DNA from: SLFT01 sp964493075
GTDB taxonomy: Bacteria; Hydrogenedentota; Hydrogenedentia; Hydrogenedentales; CAITNO01
Assembly: GCA_964493075.1 (NCBI GenBank)
Contig: CAZBNU010000232.1
Span: 1-6,372 of the forward strand
Length of the DNA stretch: 6,372 bases
Direction of reading: 5' to 3'
The notes under the pieces are model-generated. The model was given only the letters and a program-made list of their open reading frames with translations, did no database searches and had not been told where the DNA came from. Of the stretch, positions 1-5,295 are shown in pieces (the first letter of the stretch is position 1; every line of letters begins with the position of its first letter). Made by a program: the position numbers and the translations under genes.

Positions 1-49
1 GGATCGGAACCGCGATAGAAAAACAAGAAGTTCAATTTGTGAATTTACT

Positions 50-182
50 ACCACTACCGTCATGCCGGTCTTTTTCGGGCAGGTCAATTTCATGCAGACG
101 GCAACAACGACAATATATAGGTTCAAGCGCGAGATTGTGTATTCGTATAGTTGCCCGAAAAAACCGGAATGACGGTTGTGGT
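50..182. repeat. Long imperfect inverted repeat (MITE/REP-like element or large hairpin)
   Basis: The left arm (50-81) and the right arm (152-182) are complementary over 29 base pairs. They pair in blocks: 50-54 with 178-182, 56-63 with 169-176, 65-69 with 163-167, 71-75 with 158-162 and 76-81 with 152-157. The interruptions are two mismatches (55/177 and 64/168) and one bulged C at 70. The 70-nt loop (82-151) has no obvious structure and no gene. The arm core CCGTCATnCCGG resembles, from memory, the GTCATTCC-type palindromic repeats scattered in many bacterial genomes. The loop is too long and lacks a following T-run for an intrinsic terminator, so a small non-autonomous mobile element or a dispersed intergenic repeat is more likely. 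No clear target-site duplication is visible at its ends. Confidence 0.7.
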
Positions 183-276
183 GCTTACTTTTATATAATC
201 TGGGTTGCGGGTAAAGCCCACGTTACTTTAATCGGTAGCATACCAGACCGTTACGTTATACTTTCAACGAACGAAA

Positions 277-305
277 TTGCAGACAGGCGTGGGATATGCT
301 ATAGT
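277..305 (+). promoter_or_regulatory. Probable sigma70-type promoter of the propeller/toroid gene
   Basis: A -35-like TTGCAG (277-282) is separated by 17 nt from a -10-like TATAGT (300-305). The -10 is preceded by TGC, giving an extended -10 motif. Transcription would start near 312, leaving a leader of about 36 nt before the ATG at 348. The -35 is only a half match to consensus, so the extended -10 would carry most of the strength. The upstream TATAAT at 194-199 is a less convincing alternative. Confidence 0.45.
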
Positions 306-334
306 CCATGAGCGTTGGTAATTTTAAGTGACAT

Positions 335-341
335 AAAGGAG
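335..341 (+). promoter_or_regulatory. Ribosome-binding site that fixes the start of gene 1
   Basis: AAAGGAG lies 6 nt before the ATG at 348. It selects that ATG over the in-frame TTG at 315, which would put 11 unrelated residues in front of a clean signal peptide. Confidence 0.85.
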
Positions 342-347
342 TGTCTT

Positions 348-2324
348 ATGTTTAAGGTCATCTTAGGGGTATGTTGTTGTATGGTTGTGTTTGGGGCCGT
401 GGCCCATGGGGCGGATTCCTGGGTCCCCGAAGAATTTCGTTTGTTTAATGTTGTGCCGCCCATACTGCCTGTGAAGGGGACGGTTGCTCCTGTTGAGGTC
501 AGCCCTTTTGTGGAGCATGTGCGAGGGCATGTAGAGATGCCGGGCGATATTGATACTGCCACTGCAATCCGTATTGTGGACGGTGCGCTGGTTTTGGAAA
601 ACGGCAATAGCGAAACATGTGATGGACATCCCGTGACGGCGAAAGCGACCCAGGGGAAACGCGTCTGGATCGGTACTGCATCAGGGTTGTATCTGCAATC
701 CGGTGGCGATACAACATTTCATAATACCTACGGAGAGGGCGGCCCACTCGCCACGAAAATCACCGGATTGGCGGTGGATTCCAAGGCTGCACTGTGGGTG
801 GGTACCCCCCTTGGATTGAGCCGGTTGGACGACACCACCACCTGGTCGCATTTTCAGGGAAGGCAGGGATTGCCCGTGGAAAATATTACCGCCCTGGCCA
901 TAGACAAGGATGACAACCTGTGGATTGGCACTTCCCACGGCGCCATTCTGTTTAAGCCCTATAACGAAGGAAGGCAGTGGTACTATCGCGCCGGCAAGCG
1001 ATATCTGCCCGACGATAACGTGAAATCTGTTGCTGTCGCGCCGGAAGGCACCCCTGTATATTTTCTTACCGATGGTGGTCTGGGAAAGATAGACTTGGTA
1101 ACGACAACCTTGCTCGAACGGGCGCAAACCATTGAAGAACGGGTGAACAAATATCACCGCCGTCTCGGGCTTGTGGCTGCATGTACTTTTGACAACGCGG
1201 AGAATCCTACAACCCATACCATTCAGGATTTTGATAACGACGGCTTGTGGACAGCCTATCATGTGGCGGCCATGTCCTTGTGCTACGGGGCAACAGGCGA
1301 CCCTGCCGCCAAAGCCTCGGCGAGGGAAGGAATGCACGCCCTGTATATGTTGCAAAATGCGTCGGGAACGCCCGGACTGGTGGCGCGGAGCGTGGTGCCT
1401 GCAGAAATCGGCAAGACCAAAAACGAACAGTGGCGGCCCACGCCGGACGGGACCATGTATTGGAAGAGTGATACGTCCTCCGACGAGATTGACGGGCATT
1501 ATCTCGCTTTCTATGCCTATTATGAACATATCGCCAAAGACGACCCGGAGGAGAAAAAGATTATTGAGAAACAGGTGCGCGAGGTAACGGACTATATTAT
1601 AGGCAACAATTATCAACTGATAGATTGGGACGGAAAGCGCACCCGATGGGGATTCTGGAACCCCGAAGCGCTGAACGAGAACCCCATGGACTATATTGAG
1701 TCCGGACTGAATGCCCTACAGATATTATCTTTTCTCAAGACAGCCTATTACATCACCGGCGACGAGAACTATGAGAAACATTTTCGCAAGTTAGCAGTTG
1801 ACCATCATTATCTGAACAACATTCTGCTCACGAAGCGCTGCTTTCCGGACGAGAATAATCACAGCGACGACCAACTGGGATTTGTGGCCTGGTATCCCAT
1901 CCTGCAGACCGCGAAGGATCCCTTCGTACGCAAGGCATTGCTGGCAGGGGTGCGTCGGCACTACGCTGTTGTGAAACCCGAGAAACCCAGTTTCTATACC
2001 TTCGTCTATGCCACCATAAATCCATTGGACGCAGACCTGGAGGCCGGCGTGGAAAACCTTATGAACATCCCGACGGACCGTCGTGTCTATGCGGTGCAGA
2101 ACAGTCACCGTGCTGATGTACAGATTGATCCCAGGCCCAACCGTTTTGACCGCCCCGTATTGACACGGGTATTGCCGGTAGATGAACGCCATTTTGATAA
2201 ATGGAATGTTGACCCCTACGAACCCGACGAGAACGCTGATGGACGAGAAGAAAACGACGGCGCTGCCTATCTGCTTCCCTACTGGATGGCGCGGTATCAT
2301 GGGTTTATCCGGGAGACATCCTGA
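348..2324 (+). CDS. Exported protein: two-component-regulator propeller repeats plus alpha/alpha-toroid (six-hairpin glycosidase-like) domain
   Basis: The protein has 658 residues from the ATG at 348. Residues 1-21 form a Sec signal peptide with a hydrophobic Cys-rich core (CCC at 9-11) and cleavage probably after Ala19 or Gly21. Residues about 104-250 carry Reg_prop-type beta-propeller repeats. Their hallmarks are VWIGTASGLY (106-115), LWVGTPLGLSRL (149-160), LWIGTSHGAI (191-200) and a weaker YFLTDGGLGKID (238-249). That is only three to four recognisable blades, where a full propeller has six to eight. Residues about 285-655 look like a helical toroid of the six-hairpin glycosidase superfamily. 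Motifs there include DFDNDGLW (294-301), YWKSDTSSDEIDGHY (371-385), DWDG then RWGFW (427-437) and NHSDDQLGF (504-512). The fold suggests carbohydrate binding or cleavage outside the cytoplasm. The substrate and the catalytic residues cannot be named from the sequence. It has its own promoter and no close operon partner. Confidence 0.9.
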   Translation: MFKVILGVCCCMVVFGAVAHGADSWVPEEFRLFNVVPPILPVKGTVAPVEVSPFVEHVRGHVEMPGDIDTATAIRIVDGALVLENGNSETCDGHPVTAKATQGKRVWIGTASGLYLQSGGDTTFHNTYGEGGPLATKITGLAVDSKAALWVGTPLGLSRLDDTTTWSHFQGRQGLPVENITALAIDKDDNLWIGTSHGAILFKPYNEGRQWYYRAGKRYLPDDNVKSVAVAPEGTPVYFLTDGGLGKIDLVTTTLLERAQTIEERVNKYHRRLGLVAACTFDNAENPTTHTIQDFDNDGLWTAYHVAAMSLCYGATGDPAAKASAREGMHALYMLQNASGTPGLVARSVVPAEIGKTKNEQWRPTPDGTMYWKSDTSSDEIDGHYLAFYAYYEHIAKDDPEEKKIIEKQVREVTDYIIGNNYQLIDWDGKRTRWGFWNPEALNENPMDYIESGLNALQILSFLKTAYYITGDENYEKHFRKLAVDHHYLNNILLTKRCFPDENNHSDDQLGFVAWYPILQTAKDPFVRKALLAGVRRHYAVVKPEKPSFYTFVYATINPLDADLEAGVENLMNIPTDRRVYAVQNSHRADVQIDPRPNRFDRPVLTRVLPVDERHFDKWNVDPYEPDENADGREENDGAAYLLPYWMARYHGFIRETS

Positions 2325-2416
2325 TCATGCGCACCATATTTTCACCAGTACGGTGACCTAAATAAATGAGAAAAAATAGAGGTTGTTACGCCAAAAAGCA
2401 TTTAATTTCGATATCG

Positions 2417-2425
2417 TGTTATAAT
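2417..2425 (+). promoter_or_regulatory. Extended -10 promoter for the first paralogue
   Basis: TGtTATAAT is a perfect -10 hexamer (2420-2425) with the TG extension. The expected -35 position (about 2397-2402) has no good match, which is typical of extended -10 promoters. Transcription would start near 2431-2433, about 105 nt before the ATG. Confidence 0.5.
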
Positions 2426-2430
2426 TCTGT

Positions 2431-2449
2431 TATCCTAGAGCCTAGGATA
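2431..2449. promoter_or_regulatory. Perfect palindrome at the predicted transcription start (candidate operator)
   Basis: TATCCTAG and CTAGGATA are exact reverse complements separated by AGC. The site starts 6 nt after the -10 hexamer, so it would cover about +1 to +18. A repressor bound here would block transcription. Alternatively it forms a hairpin at the 5' end of the mRNA, although a 3-nt loop with AT-rich ends makes only a modest stem. No T-run follows, so it is not a terminator. Confidence 0.5.
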
Positions 2450-2485
2450 GGATTTATACGGTGTGAGTAGTTTGTGTTGGCGTAT

Positions 2486-2524
2486 TGGGTTGCTGTATGG
2501 TTCCCGAAAGATAATGGGTTGCTG
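2486..2524 (+). repeat. Pair of 10-nt direct repeats in the leader
   Basis: TGGGTTGCTG occurs at 2486-2495 and again at 2515-2524, 29 nt apart. The second copy runs directly into the ribosome-binding site GAAGGG. It could be a protein-binding repeat or a chance duplication. Confidence 0.5.
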
Positions 2525-2537
2525 AAGGGCCTGCATG

Positions 2538-3701
2538 ATGGAAAGAGAAGCATCTAAACAGAAGTTTGCCATAGCCAAGAGCATGTTTGTGGAGGGACAG
2601 TATGAAAATGCGCTTGTGCTTCTGGAAGAACTTAGCAAAGAGCATCCTGCTGTTTTTAATATTGAGTTTCCCATGTTGCAGTGTTTGCAGCGATTGGGAC
2701 GCCTTGAGGACGTGAAAGAACTGTATGCGCTTATGGTGAGCGTATACACCACGGAGAAGCAGCAGCAAGGACTTGCGCAGGTTCAGGAATGGATTGCGCA
2801 GCAGGATGGGGGAAACCTGGACGAGCTGGATGGCCTGCAGTTGGAGTTGGGTGGGGATGCTCTTGATGTTAATCTCATGGGCGACTTATTTGAGAGTTCG
2901 ACGCCAAAGAAAAAGAAGCCGTCCACATCCTCATCCACCACCCACGCGGTGGCTTCGAATTCGACACCATGGACGATTATTATTGCCGTTGCTGTACTGT
3001 GTGCGGCGGGCGCGGCGGCGTATTTATTTCTGCCAACATTGATGGGGGCGGTACCTCAGTTTTCTGCGAATGTGATTCTCGGACTTCCCCATGCCAATCT
3101 GGAAGGAAAGTTTTACCGGAAAAGTGAAGGTGTTAGCCGCACAGAGATGCTGGGGCAGATAGTGGTTACCAAGAAAGGCTTGGTGTACCGGATTGTCCCT
3201 GATGCAAAGAAGTATTCCGTGGCACGGCTCAAGGATATGGCCGGGCAGAGTCCGCTGGCTGAAATGAGTGATTTTCAGAAGTGGATTGCCGAAAATGGCG
3301 GCCAGAAGACCGGTGAAGAAACATTGTACGGGTATATTTGTGACGTTTATCAGGCACCGGTACGGATGAGTCCTGCCATGCCGCCAGCAGATACCAAAAT
3401 ATGGTATGCCCGCGACTTGAAGTTTCCTGTCAAAAGCGAAACATTGACGACAGGGGTGCTGGGCAAGGTGGTCATGTTTCTCAAGGATATTAAAGTAGCC
3501 AAGCAGCCTGCCGATTTGTTTGAAATTCCTGCAGACTATGTCAAGGCCACCCCGGAGGAGATTGCGGGCCTGACGGCGAACATGGGATTAACCCCAAGCG
3601 CTGGCGCCAAGCCACCAATTCAAGGCAACGCTCCTGACAACAGCAGAAATGTAAATCCAGCGGATATGGAAAGACTCATGAAGCAGTTGAACATTAAATA
3701 G
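2538..3701 (+). CDS. TPR-TM-LolA/DUF4412-like envelope protein, paralogue 1
   Basis: Two ATGs are adjacent (2535 and 2538). The second is preferred because it is 8 nt from GAAGGG and lines up exactly with the start of the downstream paralogue; this gives 387 residues. Residues about 5-90 form TPR-like helix pairs (GQYENALVLLEEL, then HPAVFNIEF). Residues 91-145 are a linker with LQLELGG, GDLFE and a KKKK patch. Residues about 145-168 are one membrane helix (WTIIIAVAVLCAAGAAAYLF). The basic patch before the helix and the lack of a signal peptide predict N-in/C-out topology, with the TPR part in the cytoplasm and the rest in the periplasm. Residues about 178-350 resemble the LolA/DUF4412 fold by pattern: GKFYRK, VYRIVPDAKKYSV, LYGYICDVY, DLKFPVKSE and LFEIPADY. 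The tail (352-372) is disordered, with a short helix at the end (MERLMKQL). The function is unknown. Binding of lipid or lipoprotein by the periplasmic domain is inference from the fold. It has its own promoter and candidate operator. Confidence 0.9.
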   Translation: MEREASKQKFAIAKSMFVEGQYENALVLLEELSKEHPAVFNIEFPMLQCLQRLGRLEDVKELYALMVSVYTTEKQQQGLAQVQEWIAQQDGGNLDELDGLQLELGGDALDVNLMGDLFESSTPKKKKPSTSSSTTHAVASNSTPWTIIIAVAVLCAAGAAAYLFLPTLMGAVPQFSANVILGLPHANLEGKFYRKSEGVSRTEMLGQIVVTKKGLVYRIVPDAKKYSVARLKDMAGQSPLAEMSDFQKWIAENGGQKTGEETLYGYICDVYQAPVRMSPAMPPADTKIWYARDLKFPVKSETLTTGVLGKVVMFLKDIKVAKQPADLFEIPADYVKATPEEIAGLTANMGLTPSAGAKPPIQGNAPDNSRNVNPADMERLMKQLNIK

Positions 3702-3995
3702 TGATGTGTTTTTCACTAGCGGGCAGTAACGGTGATGCTGAAAGTGCGTACAGCAACTATTGTCAGGGCATGTTTCGTGGACGCCGTCAAGATGTTTATA
3801 CATTGAGTGGCATTATTTGCATTGCGCCACACAGAAGCGGTAATCTTTCAGGTGGTAGTTTTCTTTGTACAAGGGCATGTGTTTGGCCGCCGAGAAACTG
3901 ATTCGGTCAGACCTGACGATATATGTATTTATCCAACAACCACTACGCTGTCTTTTTTTTGCCCTACACCCCCCAGCGTTTTTAAGGATGTGTAA
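3702..3995 (+). other. Spacer of 294 nt between the two paralogues
   Basis: No open frame here looks like protein; the short frames at 3701-3901, 3807-3995 and 3865-4083 have no ribosome-binding site and odd composition. Just after the stop codon, TAGTGA (3699-3704) and TCACTA (3713-3718) can pair into a weak stem without a T-run, so it is not a convincing terminator. A poor promoter candidate is TTGCAT (3817-3822) with GGTAAT (3839-3844). A small dyad GTCAG-AC-CTGAC sits at 3906-3917. A leader hairpin occurs at 3945-3979. Whether the second paralogue is read through from the first or has its own promoter is not settled by sequence. Confidence 0.55.
3945..3983 (+). promoter_or_regulatory. Possible leader hairpin just before the paralogue 2 ribosome-binding site
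   Basis: ACGCTG (3945-3950) pairs exactly with CAGCGT (3974-3979). The 23-nt loop contains a run of eight T and a run of C. The right arm passes into TTTTT (3979-3983) and then AAGGA (3984-3988), the ribosome-binding site of the ATG at 3996. It could act as an attenuator-like or translation-control stem, but a 6-bp stem with a large loop may be chance. Confidence 0.25.
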
Positions 3996-5282
3996 ATGGA
4001 CCCGGAAACGGCTCAACATAAATTCACCCAGGCCAAGCATAAGTTCCTGGAAGGGTTTTATGAAGAGGCGCTTTTACTGCTGAATGAACTCATCAAGCGG
4101 CATCCCGGCGTGTTTAACCTTGAATTTCCCAAGCTGCAGTGTCTGAAGCATCTGGAGCGGCTCGAGGAGACAAAAGAGTTTCACGCGATTATGACGATGA
4201 CCTATACGCAACCGGACCATCAGGAAAAGTTGCAGATGGTGGGTGCGTGGATTGCAGAGCAGGAGGCTGCCGCAATCGATGGATTGGGGGGGCTTCAGTT
4301 GAATTACGATATGGACGGAATTGGCGGAGGGGCAATGGACGATCTGCTGGGGTTGTCGGCGCCTCGCAGGAAGACTGAACCCAAACCGGCAGTGGTGGCA
4401 GAGGGTCCTGCGCCACATCACCGGGCAATCATTTCCATTGCGGTTGTTGTTGTAATCGCGGTGGTGGCGGTCATTTTTTTGCCGGGGTTGTTGCGGCCTG
4501 TACCGCCTTTTTCTGCCGGGATTGTTGTTGGGTTGCCTTATGATACCCTTGAGGGCAAGTTTTATCGCAAAACCAACAGTGTAACACGCATAGAGTTTAT
4601 GGGGCAGATAGTCATCACCAATGAAAAAGAGGTGTATGTGCTGATTCCTGCAGAGCGCAAATATTCCGTCATGAGCGTTTCGGAAGTAATGGGCAATCAG
4701 TTTCTGTCTGAAATAGATGATTTTGATGACTGGATTGCGGCAAGGAACGGCAAAAAAATTGGTGAAGAAACCCTGTACGGCATGAACTGTCATGTGTACC
4801 AGGGCAGGTTGAGCCTTAACCCTGCTTCCCCGCCATCAGAAACCAAAGTGTGGTGGTCGCCGGACCTTCAGTTTCTCGTCAAAAGTGAAACCGTATCAAC
4901 AGGCTTGCTGGGGCAAATGAAAATGTTCCTGAAAGATCTGCATGTAGGGCCGTTGTCGGAGGAACTTTTTCAGGTGCCGGCAGACTATAGGCAGGTAAGT
5001 CCTAAGGAAACGCAAAGTCTGGGTGCCAGCATGGGTATAGGTCTGGGACCCGGCATGGGGGACAGCCTTTCTCGGGGGTCTGCATCGCCGCCAGCATACC
5101 CCAAAGTACCTTCTGGTCCGCCGCCTGCGTATACGCCACCGCCTGCGTATGCACCACCGCCTGCGTATGCACCACCGCCTGCGCCGGATATGAACTACAC
5201 GCCTCCCACCAATCAGCAGGTGGACCAGCAGCAGATGCAGCAATATATCGAACAACTCAAGAACAGCCGCCAAAATCAATAG
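3996..5282 (+). CDS. TPR-TM-LolA/DUF4412-like envelope protein with Pro-rich tail, paralogue 2
   Basis: The protein has 428 residues, and its ATG is 7 nt after AAGGA. The architecture repeats that of the gene before it. A TPR-like cytoplasmic domain (residues about 5-90, FYEEALLLLNEL and HPGVFNLEF) is followed by a linker with LQLNYD, MDDLLGL and a basic RRK patch. One membrane helix follows (about 144-166, very rich in Val and Ile), then a LolA/DUF4412-like periplasmic domain (about 174-347). Over that domain it aligns with its neighbour without any gap and with about half the residues identical (83 of 168 counted by eye). Shared blocks are LEGKFYRK, GEETLYG, VKSET, MFLKD and PADY. It differs in the tail: residues 364-403 are Pro-rich with PPPAY(T/A) hexapeptides, then a Gln-rich C-terminal helix (QQMQQYIEQLK). 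The function is unknown. It probably arose by tandem duplication and is likely cotranscribed with the aldolase, which starts 13 nt later. Confidence 0.9.
   Translation: MDPETAQHKFTQAKHKFLEGFYEEALLLLNELIKRHPGVFNLEFPKLQCLKHLERLEETKEFHAIMTMTYTQPDHQEKLQMVGAWIAEQEAAAIDGLGGLQLNYDMDGIGGGAMDDLLGLSAPRRKTEPKPAVVAEGPAPHHRAIISIAVVVVIAVVAVIFLPGLLRPVPPFSAGIVVGLPYDTLEGKFYRKTNSVTRIEFMGQIVITNEKEVYVLIPAERKYSVMSVSEVMGNQFLSEIDDFDDWIAARNGKKIGEETLYGMNCHVYQGRLSLNPASPPSETKVWWSPDLQFLVKSETVSTGLLGQMKMFLKDLHVGPLSEELFQVPADYRQVSPKETQSLGASMGIGLGPGMGDSLSRGSASPPAYPKVPSGPPPAYTPPPAYAPPPAYAPPPAPDMNYTPPTNQQVDQQQMQQYIEQLKNSRQNQ
5118..5186 (+). repeat. 18-nt tandem repeat encoding PPPAY(T/A)
   Basis: Three full 18-nt units (5118-5135, 5136-5153, 5154-5171) and a partial fourth (5172-5186) encode PPPAYT, PPPAYA, PPPAYA and PPPAP. 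Units two and three are identical in DNA, pointing to recent slippage or recombination. The Pro-rich stretch should be an extended, flexible spacer, predicted to lie in the periplasm. Confidence 0.85.
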
Positions 5283-5295
5283 GGAGTTCACTTGT

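Larger units (their letters stand above)
1..347. other. Left non-coding region with no convincing gene
   Basis: This stretch upstream of the first real gene has no open frame with recognisable protein character. The open frames in it (for example 39-311 plus, 2-172 plus, 93-1 minus) have odd composition, no good ribosome-binding site, and two of them run through the inverted repeat at 50-182. What it does hold is that repeat, an isolated TATAAT at 194-199 without a matching -35, and a better promoter at 277-305. The first 49 bases could be the beginning or end of a neighbouring gene, but too little is visible to say. Confidence 0.6.
2325..2537 (+). other. Intergenic control region of the first TPR-TM-LolA-like gene
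   Basis: This spacer holds a weak hairpin (TCACC/GGTGA, 2342-2356, no T-run, so a poor terminator), an extended -10 promoter (2417-2425), a perfect palindrome at the expected start of transcription (2431-2449), a 10-nt direct repeat (2486-2495 and 2515-2524) and the ribosome-binding site GAAGGG (2524-2529). No protein-like open frame is present. Confidence 0.6.

Noticed and set aside
1..93. Minus-strand open frame starting at 93 and open to the left edge (possible divergent gene start)
   Set aside because: Its start lies inside the repeat loop, it passes through the left arm, and no Shine-Dalgarno site precedes it; only 31 codons are visible. It would need sequence to the left.
2..172. Plus-strand frame open from the left edge, ending at 172
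   Set aside because: It could be a gene tail but ends inside the right arm of the repeat, and its residues show no recognisable domain.
194..199. TATAAT as the main promoter of gene 1
   Set aside because: No -35 or TG extension accompanies it, whereas 277-305 has a 17-nt spacer and an extended -10 closer to the gene.
39..311. Open frame of 90 codons on the plus strand
   Set aside because: It has no ribosome-binding site, runs through the inverted repeat and the promoter of the next gene, and its composition is not protein-like.
348..410. Lipoprotein signal peptide suggested by the Cys-rich N-terminus
   Set aside because: The cysteines at residues 9-11 sit too early and have no proper lipobox; a normal signal peptidase I site near residues 19-21 fits better.
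681..1616. Long minus-strand open frame of 311 codons
   Set aside because: It lies antisense inside the well-supported propeller/toroid gene, lacks a ribosome-binding site and matches no family; it is a shadow frame.
2342..2356. Hairpin TCACC/GGTGA after the first gene as a terminator
   Set aside because: The stem is only 5 bp and no T-run follows it.
3953..3960. Run of eight T as an intrinsic terminator
   Set aside because: No GC-rich stem lies directly upstream; the T-run instead falls in the loop of a possible leader hairpin.
4074..4793. Minus-strand open frame of 239 codons
   Set aside because: It is antisense to paralogue 2, whose domain content and paralogy are clear; the antisense product has no recognisable features.
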